DNA from: Candidatus Moranbacteria bacterium UBA4824
GTDB lineage: Bacteria > Patescibacteriota > Minisyncoccia > Moranbacterales > UBA2206
Assembly (NCBI GenBank): GCA_002400405.1
Contig: DHFM01000057.1
Location: forward strand, 1 to 19,004
DNA length: 19,004 nt
Reading direction: 5' to 3'
Positions 5,801 to 13,208 of the stretch are shown here, piece after piece. A program made the position numbers and the translations under genes. Within the stretch, counting starts at the first letter, position 1. Every line of letters begins with the position of its first letter. The notes under the pieces were generated by a model. The model was not told the DNA's origin, searched no databases, and worked only from the letters and a program-made list of their open reading frames with translations.

Positions 5801-6766
5801 TCAATCCTTGAGGCAACGGACAGAAAAGCCGTACGCCTGATCATTCTCAAGCCGAAGCACCGTGGCATTCGTGCTATCCAGACTCCGAGACCAAGCAGAG
5901 CTACCGGACACCGTGGAAGACCAAAAGTGCGTATACGTGCTGAGATTAGCAAAGGAACCATCGGTATTGCGGTAGCCAGCAAGCAAACCATTAAATCCGG
6001 AGGAACCACCAGACTTAAGAGCTGTTCCAGCTGGATCACAACTCCAAAGATTCACTCGATTTGGGTCGCAAGCACTTGGAGATAGATAATCATCTAGAAT
6101 ATGTTGTTGGGCGTCAGTTGGAATATGCCAACCGACAGGACAAATTCCTTGTGTGCCGGCAGTTTCAGTGTATTGCATCATTTCATCCCATTGATAGAGT
6201 CCTCCATAAGTGGTGCAGTTGGAAGCATTGTTGGCATAACAATATTTTTCAATGGTGCCGTTATTGGTTTGATTGGTGGTTCCGGTGATTTGGGTGCCGA
6301 TGTTGAGATTTTTTGCCATCCAACATTGAGTGCCGATGAGGACAGTGGGATAGGAATTTCCTTGTGAATCAATCACTTTGTTAGTTCCGCAAGTCCAAGA
6401 AAATTTCATTTCATCCGCACTGTTGTTGATGGTGATGTTGGTGTTACTGAAACTCCCTTGCGCAAATTCCGCCGAGCTGGCTTCCGAAACATCCTGCGTC
6501 CCCGTCGTCATCGTAATTTTCCCCTCCCCCGTTATCTCAGTATTGGAATCTTTAGAAAAAAACTTCGTCCAAAGAGTTCGATTATCCGTGTGATTCGCCA
6601 CCGCACTTTCATCCGCTCCCCCACTCCAAGTCTCCTGAAGCCAACCATAAGTCGCACCTTTGGCAATGAAATTATAAGTCAGAAACGAAAAACTTACTAT
6701 TGCCAGAACTGCAACCGCATAAATTATTGTTTTCTTTTGTTTGTTGAGGTTTTTTAGTTTTTTCAT
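5801..6766 (-). CDS. DGR target: membrane-anchored Fib_succ_major-domain protein with variable C-terminus
   Basis: 321 aa, ATG 6766. Residues 1-12 are Lys-rich and 13-35 hydrophobic, giving a type II anchor or uncleaved signal. Residues 37-75 (ATYGWLQETWSGGADESAVANHTDNRTLWTKFFSKDSNT) form a motif-like stalk, followed by a Thr/Ser-rich linker. Residues 125-321 match the Fibrobacter succinogenes major paralogous domain (TIGR02145): VIDSQGNSYPTVLIGTQCWMAKNLNIG, then YGGLYQWDEMMQY, GICPVGWHIPTDA, and GLLAGYRNTDGSF to GFSVRCLKD. This is a C-type-lectin/formylglycine-enzyme-like fold commonly used by DGR targets. The last 61 residues are encoded by the VR. Ten positions differ from the TR: Y265, Y278, H280, S290, S293, S295, D297, L304, L306 and Y312, all Asn in the TR. 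The protein is probably displayed outside the cell to bind a changing ligand; the ligand is unknown. Confidence 0.95.
   Translation of the reverse strand: MKKLKNLNKQKKTIIYAVAVLAIVSFSFLTYNFIAKGATYGWLQETWSGGADESAVANHTDNRTLWTKFFSKDSNTEITGEGKITMTTGTQDVSEASSAEFAQGSFSNTNITINNSADEMKFSWTCGTNKVIDSQGNSYPTVLIGTQCWMAKNLNIGTQITGTTNQTNNGTIEKYCYANNASNCTTYGGLYQWDEMMQYTETAGTQGICPVGWHIPTDAQQHILDDYLSPSACDPNRVNLWSCDPAGTALKSGGSSGFNGLLAGYRNTDGSFANLSTYTHFWSSTVSGSSAWSRSLDSTNATVLRLENDQAYGFSVRCLKD
5802..5984 (-). repeat. DGR variable repeat (VR)
   Basis: Aligns base for base with the TR at 4445-4627. Coding-strand changes from the TR are seven A to T, six A to C and two A to G; none falls at a non-adenine. The VR ends within the target gene's stop codon (5801-5803). 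The last 28 bp before the stop are invariant, as expected for the initiation-of-mutagenic-homing end. Four TR Asn codons are unchanged in the VR (N267, N274, N300, N308). Confidence 0.96.
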
Positions 6767-6795
6767 AATATTGTAAAGTTTATAAATTATATTTT

Positions 6796-6801
6796 ATTAT
6801 A
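6796..6801 (-). promoter_or_regulatory. Possible -10 box of the DGR target gene
   Basis: TATAAT on the minus strand, 30 bp upstream of ATG 6766. No convincing -35 is seen, and such matches are common in AT-rich DNA. Confidence 0.3.
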
Positions 6802-6873
6802 GTTTCATTTTAGCATTTTCTGGTTGTTTTTGGAAATTTAGTTTTGATTTTAGAAACATTCTGAGATAATTTT

Positions 6874-6903
6874 TCTGGCTACGCCAGATCTGGCAAAGCC
6901 AGA
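6874..6903. repeat. Two tandem hairpins
   Basis: TCTGGC-TAC-GCCAGA is followed at once by TCTGGC-AAA-GCCAGA. There are two 6-bp stems with 3-nt loops, and the central GCCAGATCTGGC is itself a palindrome. Both sides read AGATAATTTT/GATAATTTTT. The pair stands upstream of the DGR target gene. Confidence 0.6.
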
Positions 6904-6960
6904 TAATTTTTAAAATTTTATAATTTTGTAAATAAATTCTAATTTTTAATTTCTAAACTT
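6904..6960 (-). repeat. AT-rich spacer repeat, copy 6
   Basis: The right-most copy (AATTTTGTAAATAAATTCTA, then ATTTTTAATTTCTAAACTT). It matches copy 1 at its end and marks the right border of the region in which this repeat occurs. Confidence 0.6.
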
Positions 6961-6963
6961 CCT

Positions 6964-7063
6964 TGTCATTCCTGTGAAAACAGGAATCTAGTCTCATATC
7001 TTTTGGCTTATACACTGGATTCCCGCAGGAGTTTATGCTCGCGAAGCGGGTGCGAGAATGACA
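6964..7063. repeat. REP-like composite palindromic element
   Basis: The element starts TGTCATTC and ends GAATGACA (8-bp inverted ends). The left unit is a perfect 8-bp stem (ATTCCTGT-GAAA-ACAGGAAT) followed by CTAGT. The right unit has CTGGATTCCCGC and a CTCGC/GCGAG stem. TGTCATTCC-stem-GGAATC(T/C)AG units are a common type of dispersed intergenic palindrome in bacteria. A relative is at 16351-16389. Confidence 0.7.
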
Positions 7064-7134
7064 GAAATAAAATTATCTTGAATGAGCTCCTCCACTTCTA
7101 TTTTACCTCATTTTTTCCTAAAAAACCACCTATT

Positions 7135-7157
7135 TTCCTAAAGCTTCGCTTTAGGAA
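7135..7157 (-). terminator. Stem-loop after dinD
   Basis: 10-bp perfect stem TTCCTAAAGC-GAA-GCTTTAGGAA, starting 11 bp past the dinD-like stop. A run of six T follows only after about 12 bases, so termination strength is uncertain. Confidence 0.45.
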
Positions 7158-7167
7158 GAATTAAATT

Positions 7168-8016
7168 TCATTTTTTCTTTTTATTTCCACCCTTTAACAT
7201 CTTTTTGTTTTCTGATTTTATTCTTCTTTCAACTTTTTTCACATCTTCTTCGGCTGGTAATGTTTCCGGGTAGATTTCTTTTTCTGCTAGAAGATTACGC
7301 ACACTTTTATTGTTTTTTACATGTTCCGAAGTGATGAGTTGTTCTCCGCGAATATGCGTGTCGCGTTTCAATGTGAAATTAGTAATCTCATTGGCAAAAT
7401 CTTTGGCTTTTATCGTTATAGCCGGCAAAAAATCAGCCAGTGCTCGACTACCTTTGATTCCCAGTTTCCTTTTCATATCTTGGGTTGTATTGCCACCAAA
7501 AAGTGCTTGATCTCCCTTGCTTCGAATGCGCGCAAAGCCAATGTTATCAACGCCTCTTTCATAAATAATTCCTGATAATTCTTTTTCTGAATTAGTAAGT
7601 TTTTCACGAAAAGTCAGTCTTTCTATTTCTGATATTCTTTTTTCAATCAGTTCTTGCTTTCTCGTTTGAACGGCAAAATAAGCCATTGCAAAAGCGATCT
7701 CCTCTTTTCTTGGATCACCATTTTGCGCAATTAAATAACAAGCGTGTCGAGTAAGCGCGATGTCATCGATCTCTCGCTCTGCGCCTTTTCCTGCAGTTAT
7801 CAATTTGCCGACGTCGGCAAATTGATCCTCCACAGCAAGACCTGCGTTCTGACAAGCTATTTTAGCTTTCTCTATGACTTTTTGAAAATTTTTCCATTGA
7901 TCATATCCAAGCAAGACTTGTAAATCTCGAGCAAACCAAAATTCCAAACTATCCTCTGTTTTTTGAGCATAGTCATTGAAATTTTTATGAAGTTTTTCAA
8001 TAATTTCGTGTTTCAT
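7168..8016 (-). CDS. dinD: DinD-like DNA-damage-inducible protein D
   Basis: About 282 aa from ATG 8016; an in-frame TTG at 8031 is possible but less likely. In E. coli DinD is an SOS-induced protein that interacts with RecA filaments; family function is otherwise poorly known. Family features, numbered from ATG 8016: EFWFARDLQVLLGYDQWKNFQKVIEKAKIACQNAG near 25-60, GKLITAGKGAEREIDDIALTRHACYLIAQNGDPRKEEIAFAMAYFAVQTRKQE near 70-122, and a C-terminal region with ALFGG, GIKGSRALADFLPA and EIYPETLPAEEDVKKVERR. The second block is the most typical of DinD. The length equals the family norm. The C-terminus is strongly basic (GGNKKKK). The gene appears to be transcribed alone, from a promoter near 8104, and no LexA-type operator is evident. 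Such genes are common as horizontally moved accessory genes. Confidence 0.9.
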   Translation of the reverse strand: MKHEIIEKLHKNFNDYAQKTEDSLEFWFARDLQVLLGYDQWKNFQKVIEKAKIACQNAGLAVEDQFADVGKLITAGKGAEREIDDIALTRHACYLIAQNGDPRKEEIAFAMAYFAVQTRKQELIEKRISEIERLTFREKLTNSEKELSGIIYERGVDNIGFARIRSKGDQALFGGNTTQDMKRKLGIKGSRALADFLPAITIKAKDFANEITNFTLKRDTHIRGEQLITSEHVKNNKSVRNLLAEKEIYPETLPAEEDVKKVERRIKSENKKMLKGGNKKKK

Positions 8017-8103
8017 TGTTTTATAATGCAAAACTAAGACAAAATATTATCTTTGTTTTAAGATCTTTTTAGAGACAATTTTTATATATAATCTCACGAG
8101 TAA

Positions 8104-8109
8104 ATTATA
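8104..8109 (-). promoter_or_regulatory. Extended -10 promoter for dinD
   Basis: TGA-TATAAT on the minus strand, about 88 bp upstream of ATG 8016. It has an extended -10 (TGn), and no good -35 match is needed for such promoters. Confidence 0.5.
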
Positions 8110-8148
8110 TCACAAAATCCAGAAAAAATCTTTACATCTGTGGATAAC

Positions 8149-8234
8149 TCCCCCACCACTTTTTGATTCTTTCTGAGGAGTGTTAAAAATAGATAGAATT
8201 GCTTAAATAAATAAATCAGAAAAGTGGTGGGGGA
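8149..8234. repeat. Small intergenic element A with 15-bp perfect inverted ends
   Basis: Left end TCCCCCACCACTTTT (8149-8163) and right end its exact complement (8220-8234), enclosing 56 bp of AT-rich DNA with no reading frame. The same ends enclose a different core at 13209-13314. It lies between dinD and greA. Confidence 0.85.
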
Positions 8235-8247
8235 TAAATTTTGAGAC

Positions 8248-8275
8248 AAAAAAAGCGAGGATAAATTCCCCGCTC
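8248..8275 (-). terminator. Rho-independent terminator of greA
   Basis: AGCGGGG-AATTTAT-CCTCGCT on the coding strand (seven pairs, one G-T), followed by a run of T, about 30 bp past the greA stop. Confidence 0.85.
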
Positions 8276-8305
8276 TTTATAGACTTTATAAACCTTAAAA
8301 CTTTT

Positions 8306-8761
8306 CTACTTCACATCCAAAATTTCATACTTCATTTTCCCCACGGGAGTATCGACTTCTACGTTGTCGCCTTTAGCGTGCCCCATAAAAGCCTTGCCCA
8401 TTGGTGATTCATTGGAAATTTTCAACTCATCCGGATTGGCTTCATTAGAACCCACAATTTGAAATTCCATTTCAAATCCATCGAATTTAACTTTGACTTT
8501 TGAACCCATTTGCACTCCACCAGAAGTTTTGTCATATTTAACGACTGTTGATTCTTTAAGCATAAATTCCAATTCAGCAATTCGCGCTTCATTTTCCGCC
8601 TGTTGACGCTTAGCTTCGCTATATTCAGCGTTCTCGCTCAAATCACCCTGCTCCTTAGCTTCTTTGATTGCATTAGCAATAGACTGGCGAATAGTTACTT
8701 TTCTATTCTCCAATTCATCCTTGATTTTTTTGAGACCTTCTTCGGTGATAAATTTTCCCAT
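8306..8761 (-). CDS. greA: Transcription elongation factor GreA
   Basis: 151 aa, close to the family norm of about 158. GreA enters the secondary channel of RNA polymerase and stimulates cleavage of backtracked transcripts. The N-terminal half (1-75) is the coiled-coil hairpin with the acidic tip GDLSENAEYSEAK (39-51), whose D and E residues coordinate the catalytic metal. The C-terminal half (about 80-151) is the FKBP-like domain: GSKVKVKFDGFEMEFQIVGSNEANPDELKISNESPMGKAFMGHAKGD. The gene has its own promoter (8794-8821) and terminator, so it is a single transcription unit downstream of the mre/mrd cluster. Assignment is secure. Confidence 0.97.
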   Translation of the reverse strand: MGKFITEEGLKKIKDELENRKVTIRQSIANAIKEAKEQGDLSENAEYSEAKRQQAENEARIAELEFMLKESTVVKYDKTSGGVQMGSKVKVKFDGFEMEFQIVGSNEANPDELKISNESPMGKAFMGHAKGDNVEVDTPVGKMKYEILDVK

Positions 8762-8793
8762 AAAATATTTTTTAAATTAAAATAATAAAACTA

Positions 8794-8821
8794 ATTGTAG
8801 CAGAACGAGATTTTATGTCAA
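8794..8821 (-). promoter_or_regulatory. greA promoter
   Basis: TTGACA (8816-8821) and TACAAT (8794-8799) with a 16-bp spacer, 33 bp upstream of the greA ATG and just past the mrdA stop. Confidence 0.75.
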
Positions 8822-8830
8822 CAACAACTA

Positions 8831-10717
8831 TCAATTCTTATCCTGATTAAAATACCACGTCAAGGCTTCTTTTGCAATTGGCACTGCTCCATTACTGCTT
8901 TCTCCGCCCCCCGGAACAATTACCGCTATGGCAATTTCCGGATTCTCATATGGTGCAAAAGCAACAAACCAAGAATGGGTTTTGCCTTCTGTTCCGAATT
9001 GAGCTGTTCCGGTTTTCCCTGCCGTTTCCACTGGTAAAGTTTTCAAACTCTGCGCTGTTCCATCAGTTATAGTCATTCTCATTCCTTCTCTGATAATTTT
9101 CATCACATCCGTAGATATAAAATTACTATTTAATATTTTCGGATCGATTATTTTTTCCGTTCCATTATTATTTTTAATACGATTAACTATTCGTGGGGCA
9201 TACAATGTTCCACCATTAGCAAGTACGGCGGTAAAATTCGCCAATTGAAGCGGGGTAGCCGTGATAAATCCTTGACCAATAGCTGAATGATAGCTGTCCC
9301 CAATATACCACCTTTCACCAACTTTATTCAACTTCCATTCTTCATCCGGGATAAAACCAGCTGATTCGCCGGAAATGTCGATACCAGTCGAACTTCCAAA
9401 GCCAAACATATTTTCATATTTTTTCATGCGAGACATTCCAAGCCCCGCAATATTGCCATAGCCTCCCCCAATTGTATAGAAAAAAATGTCATTACTCTGC
9501 GCAATTGCAAGTCTCACGTCGCTTGGTCCATGCACTTTCCAGTCACCAAAACGAAAACTGCCAATATGCAATGCTCCGCCTAAACCATCAATGATTGTTT
9601 CGGGAGTAATGGTTTTCTCCGAAAGAGCGGCGACGGCTACTGCCATTTTCAAGGTTGATCCGGGTGGATATTCTCCCGCTATACAACGATTGAAAAGCGG
9701 AAGATTTGGATCATCTATCAAATTTTTATATTCTTCACTGGAAATTCCCTTAGCAAAAAGATTATTATCATAGCTTGGCAAATTCACCATTGCCAATACT
9801 CCACCGTTTCTTGGATCAATTGCCACTGCCGCCCCCTCCTTGCTTCCAGTTTTTTGCAAAATTTCATTCATACTGTCAAAAATTTTCTTTTGCAGTTCCC
9901 CGTTAATATTGAGAATCAAATCACTACCCGAGATTGGATTGGAAACACCTAATGTTCTTTTTTCATTGCCAAGCGAATCAACTTCTAGGCGTATCGCGCC
10001 ATAAATTCCACGCAAATCTTTTTCATAACTTTTTTCTATCCCGTTTTTTCCAATATAATCCGTCATAAGATAATCAGGATTTTTTTCCAGTTCTTTCTCC
10101 GTTATTTTTCCATCATAACCCACAATTGGCGAAAAAATCATTCCATCTTCATATGACCTGATAGCTGTTTTTTCTAATTTTATTCCAAGAAATTCTTTTT
10201 CTCTTTCAGCCAAAATCAACGCCTGATCTCGAGTAATGTTTTCTTTGAGCAGAACTGGACTTAGCGATTTCATATCTTGATGAAAAAGAATTTTTTCAAT
10301 TTCGTCAGAATTAATTTCTAAAATTGCTGAAACTTTTTTAGTCATTTCTTTTTTCGCATAATCTTCTTTTGGAAGATCGGCCGGAATTATAATTGCATCA
10401 ATACTTGGCGTATTACCAGCTAAAGTATTTCCGTATTTATCATAAATAGTTCCTCGCGGTGCCTTGATAGTAACCGACCGTATCCTATTGCCTTTCGATA
10501 TTTCGCTATAATAATTCCCCTTGTATAAATTGAGATAAAGAACTCGACCAAGCAAAAGAAAAATAGCTGTTATGATTAGCATCCATAAAACAGAAAGACC
10601 TTGTCGCCTAAAGGGTGATTCGATTATCGCTTCTTCCTTGTGCGTTATAGTCATAATCGAATCTTCAATTTCCATTCCTCTTTCTATTCGTCTTTGATTG
10701 AAAAATTTTTTTAGCAT
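8831..10717 (-). CDS. mrdA: Penicillin-binding protein 2 (peptidoglycan transpeptidase)
   Basis: 628 aa. A monofunctional class B PBP that cross-links peptidoglycan during side-wall growth, together with RodA and the Mre proteins. The N-terminal membrane anchor is at 42-64. The pedestal (PBP dimer) domain runs from about 80 to 260 and includes APRGTIYDKYGNTLA (86-100). In the transpeptidase domain the catalytic S354-T-L-K357 follows PPG, S408-N-D forms the second motif and K568-T-G-T the third. All active-site motifs are intact. The gene is last in mreB-mreC-mreD-mrdA, three bases after mreD, so translation is probably coupled. rodA is not visible in the window. Confidence 0.97.
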   Translation of the reverse strand: MLKKFFNQRRIERGMEIEDSIMTITHKEEAIIESPFRRQGLSVLWMLIITAIFLLLGRVLYLNLYKGNYYSEISKGNRIRSVTIKAPRGTIYDKYGNTLAGNTPSIDAIIIPADLPKEDYAKKEMTKKVSAILEINSDEIEKILFHQDMKSLSPVLLKENITRDQALILAEREKEFLGIKLEKTAIRSYEDGMIFSPIVGYDGKITEKELEKNPDYLMTDYIGKNGIEKSYEKDLRGIYGAIRLEVDSLGNEKRTLGVSNPISGSDLILNINGELQKKIFDSMNEILQKTGSKEGAAVAIDPRNGGVLAMVNLPSYDNNLFAKGISSEEYKNLIDDPNLPLFNRCIAGEYPPGSTLKMAVAVAALSEKTITPETIIDGLGGALHIGSFRFGDWKVHGPSDVRLAIAQSNDIFFYTIGGGYGNIAGLGMSRMKKYENMFGFGSSTGIDISGESAGFIPDEEWKLNKVGERWYIGDSYHSAIGQGFITATPLQLANFTAVLANGGTLYAPRIVNRIKNNNGTEKIIDPKILNSNFISTDVMKIIREGMRMTITDGTAQSLKTLPVETAGKTGTAQFGTEGKTHSWFVAFAPYENPEIAIAVIVPGGGESSNGAVPIAKEALTWYFNQDKN

Positions 10718-10720
10718 AAT

Positions 10721-11227
10721 TTATTTTATCGCCAACTTGCTTTCACTAATTCCAAAAATCCCCTTGAATTTAAAAATTAACCCATAGACAATAATCGAAA
10801 TAATAGAATTACTAACTATTTTCATTACTAATAATTGCCAAGAAATATCAGTCCAAGCATCATTTAGGAAAATTACCAAAATCCAATGCATTATAGTTCC
10901 GCCGATTATCAGTGCCAAGGCGATAAAAAAAGAACCCTCACGTTGATTGATGAAAAATCTTTTTCGCAAAGAACTGGCTGTATAAGCAATTAAAACCAAA
11001 GAAAAAATATTAATTCCAATTTTTCCAAATATTGCTAAATCTAAAATAAATCCGCTAAGAATTATCCACAGCCATATTTCTTCAAATTTTTTGCGAGAAG
11101 ACCACAGAATAATAAACACCAAAATCACATCTGGCGCAATCTGCCCCGCAAAAAGGGCTGGAAAAAAAGAAATTTCCAAAATACTTGCCAGAAAAATAAT
11201 TATCAATATTCTAATCTTTGATGCCAT
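10721..11227 (-). CDS. mreD: Rod-shape protein MreD
   Basis: 168 aa, very hydrophobic, with five or six predicted membrane helices: 5-28, 32-42, 52-82, 100-124 and 137-156. The family is poorly conserved; the call rests on topology, length (E. coli MreD 162 aa), the ISFFPALFAGQIAPDVILVFIIL start and the position between mreC and mrdA. MreD is an inner-membrane part of the elongasome that links MreC and the PBP2-RodA synthase. There are four bases between the mreC stop and this ATG, and three between its stop and mrdA. Confidence 0.9.
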   Translation of the reverse strand: MASKIRILIIIFLASILEISFFPALFAGQIAPDVILVFIILWSSRKKFEEIWLWIILSGFILDLAIFGKIGINIFSLVLIAYTASSLRKRFFINQREGSFFIALALIIGGTIMHWILVIFLNDAWTDISWQLLVMKIVSNSIISIIVYGLIFKFKGIFGISESKLAIK

Positions 11228-11231
11228 AAAA

Positions 11232-12044
11232 TTATTTTATCTTTTTTATCACAAAAACGACATTCAAATCGGAATATTTAATTTTTGGTCGAACTACGGC
11301 TTGCTGAAAAAGTTTATCAGAAGTATTGGAAATTTGTTCTATATTTCCCACTAAAAGTCCTCTTGGCATCAAGCCTCCGAGCCCTGAAGTTATGATATCA
11401 TCCCCGACTTTTATCATATCTGTTTGTTCTACCATTCCCAATATTAGTCCTAAGCCATATTCTCCCGTTAAAATTCCTCTGGCAGAAGTTCCTATATCGG
11501 AGACATTAATTGAACTGGCAGAATCCGACAAAAGAAGTACTTTTGAACTTTTTTCATAAACTTCACTCACCTTTCCCACTAAAATCCCATCATATACGAT
11601 AACCGGCATCCCCTCTTTTAGCCCATCTGATTCTCCCTTATCTATAATCACCCAGCTACCGGAGCCACGCTGATCTTGACCGATTATCAAACTGCTTTCA
11701 AGTTCATATTTATCCCTTGGCAAAAGCTCTAGTTGACGCCTGAGTTCATCATTTTCCCTCTTTTGATCCTCAAGATTTGCCAGTTTTGCCAAAAGCTCAT
11801 TATTTTCTCGAATTAATTTTTCATTTTCCTTTTTATAATCCCCAATAGAGAATATTACACTTGAAAAATTATTCATCATTTGACCGGCAATGTAAAAAGT
11901 TTTTTGAAAAGGATAGGCTGTGAATAGAAAAAGTTCTCGAACAGGATTGAAAAAATTTTTTGGATTGACTAAAATCAAAGTCAAACAAATCGTACTGACT
12001 AAAATTAATTTTATAAATTTTGAAGTTAAAAGATTTTTTGGCAC
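11232..12044 (-). CDS. mreC: Rod-shape protein MreC
   Basis: 270 aa, starting with GTG at 12044 (MPKNLLTSKFIKL). One N-terminal membrane helix (11-28) is followed by a coiled coil (about 68-110, KKENEKLIRENNELLAKLANLEDQKRENDELRRQLELL). Then comes the double beta-barrel periplasmic/extracytoplasmic domain with SWVIIDKGESDGLKEGMPVIVYDGILVGKVSEV and LTGEYGLGLILGMVEQ...GDDIITSGLGGLMPRGLLVGNI, which are family signatures. MreC bridges MreB and PBP2 and activates wall synthesis. It starts 75 bp after mreB; the gap carries an octamer repeat and a stem-loop. Confidence 0.95.
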   Translation of the reverse strand: MPKNLLTSKFIKLILVSTICLTLILVNPKNFFNPVRELFLFTAYPFQKTFYIAGQMMNNFSSVIFSIGDYKKENEKLIRENNELLAKLANLEDQKRENDELRRQLELLPRDKYELESSLIIGQDQRGSGSWVIIDKGESDGLKEGMPVIVYDGILVGKVSEVYEKSSKVLLLSDSASSINVSDIGTSARGILTGEYGLGLILGMVEQTDMIKVGDDIITSGLGGLMPRGLLVGNIEQISNTSDKLFQQAVVRPKIKYSDLNVVFVIKKIK

Positions 12045-12066
12045 AAGAATCCAAAAAACATATTAG

Positions 12067-12117
12067 CATCTTAACATTTTAGCGTGTTAAGATGTTAGAA
12101 TGTTAAAATGTTAAAAT
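12067..12117. repeat. Stem-loop and octamer tandem repeat between mreB and mreC
   Basis: CATCTTAACA (12067-12076) pairs perfectly with TGTTAAGATG (12085-12094). From 12086 the octamer GTTAAGAT/GTTAGAAT/GTTAAAAT/GTTAAAAT repeats four times. The stem could slow transcription or protect RNA between mreB and mreC; no U-tract follows. Confidence 0.7.
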
Positions 12118-12119
12118 GA

Positions 12120-13202
12120 TTATCGCAAAGATTTTTCATGTTGATTCTCAACCAGAACTTCTCGTAAAGCCTCAATATCTTCCAAAACTATCCCTGTGCC
12201 TCGCACAACGGCCGTGAGTGGGTCTTCCATCATACGCACTGGCATTTCTGTTTGATCAGCCACTAATTTATCCAATCCTCGAATGAGACTGCCTCCGCCA
12301 GCCAAAATAATTCCTCTTTGCATAATATCCGAAACAAGTTCCGGTGGAGTTTCTTCAATGGCAGTTTTGACGTTATTGATAATAATTCGAATTGATCTTG
12401 AAAGAGCTTCCCGTGCTTGCTCATCTGTTATGACTATTTCCTTTGGCAAACCTGTCACTAAATCACGACCACGAACTGACATTTGCATTTTCTTTTCCTG
12501 CGCACAAGCGCTACCAATGGAAATTTTCACATCTTCAGCAGTTTTTTCTCCAATCAAAAGATTAAATTCATCTCGACAATAACGCGTAATATCCTCATTC
12601 ATTTCATCTCCCGCAATGCGCAAATTTCGAGACACCACAATTCCGCCTAGAGATATAACGGCAATATCAGTTGTTCCACCTCCAATATCCACAATTATAT
12701 TCCCAGCCGCTTCTTGCACTGGCAGGCGCGCCCCAATTGCCGCCGCCATTGGCTCATCAATAAGATAGGCTTCTTTCGCTCCAGCATTAATAGTCGCGTC
12801 AATCACCGCGCGTTTTTCCACTTCCGTTACGTCCGACGGAATTCCAATAACCACTCGAGGTCCGGAAAAAAAAGAGAATCCACCTTTGTTAACTTTGTCG
12901 ATAAAACATTTGAGCATTTGTTCCGTAATTTCAAAATCACTCACCACGCCGTCTACTAAAGGACGCGTCGCCACAATGTGGCTCGGGGTTTTTCCCACCA
13001 TTCTTTTGGCTTCTCTTCCAATCGCCAAGACTTGTCCGGTTTTTTTGTTGACCGCTACCACAGAAGGCTCATTAATCACGATGCCTCGGCCTTTGACATA
13101 AACAAGTGTATTAGCTGTTCCAAGATCAATCCCAATATCCTTGGAAAATCCTCCAAAAAAATTACCGGTTATTTTTTGCAAAAAGTTTTTAAATTTGGCC
13201 AT
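12120..13202 (-). CDS. mreB: Rod-shape actin MreB
   Basis: 360 aa. Bacterial actin that polymerises under the membrane and directs side-wall synthesis. Actin-fold nucleotide motifs are intact: IGIDLGTANTLVYVKGRGIV (23-42, phosphate 1), DIGGGTTDIAV (172-182, phosphate 2) and IILAGGGSLIRGL (298-310, adenosine). The N-terminus (MAKFKNFLQKITGNFFGG) is amphipathic and longer than in E. coli, fitting direct membrane binding. First gene of mreB-mreC-mreD-mrdA. A promoter is at 13392-13420, so the leader is about 185 nt and includes element B. The GGGGG of that element's left end, seven bases before ATG, may act as the ribosome-binding site. Confidence 0.98.
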   Translation of the reverse strand: MAKFKNFLQKITGNFFGGFSKDIGIDLGTANTLVYVKGRGIVINEPSVVAVNKKTGQVLAIGREAKRMVGKTPSHIVATRPLVDGVVSDFEITEQMLKCFIDKVNKGGFSFFSGPRVVIGIPSDVTEVEKRAVIDATINAGAKEAYLIDEPMAAAIGARLPVQEAAGNIIVDIGGGTTDIAVISLGGIVVSRNLRIAGDEMNEDITRYCRDEFNLLIGEKTAEDVKISIGSACAQEKKMQMSVRGRDLVTGLPKEIVITDEQAREALSRSIRIIINNVKTAIEETPPELVSDIMQRGIILAGGGSLIRGLDKLVADQTEMPVRMMEDPLTAVVRGTGIVLEDIEALREVLVENQHEKSLR

Positions 13203-13208
13203 AAATTT

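Noticed and set aside
5678..6593. Plus-strand frames over the DGR target gene
   Set aside because: They are opposite-strand shadows of the target gene, which has a signal anchor, domain match and VR on minus.
8139..8147. Perfect DnaA box (TTATCCACA on minus) next to element A, as a possible origin
   Set aside because: It is single, there is no cluster or dnaA/dnaN nearby, and a second identical 9-mer occurs inside mreD, so chance in AT-rich DNA is enough.
8603..8785. 60-aa plus-strand frame over greA
   Set aside because: It is antisense to a well-identified gene and its promoter, with no coding features of its own.
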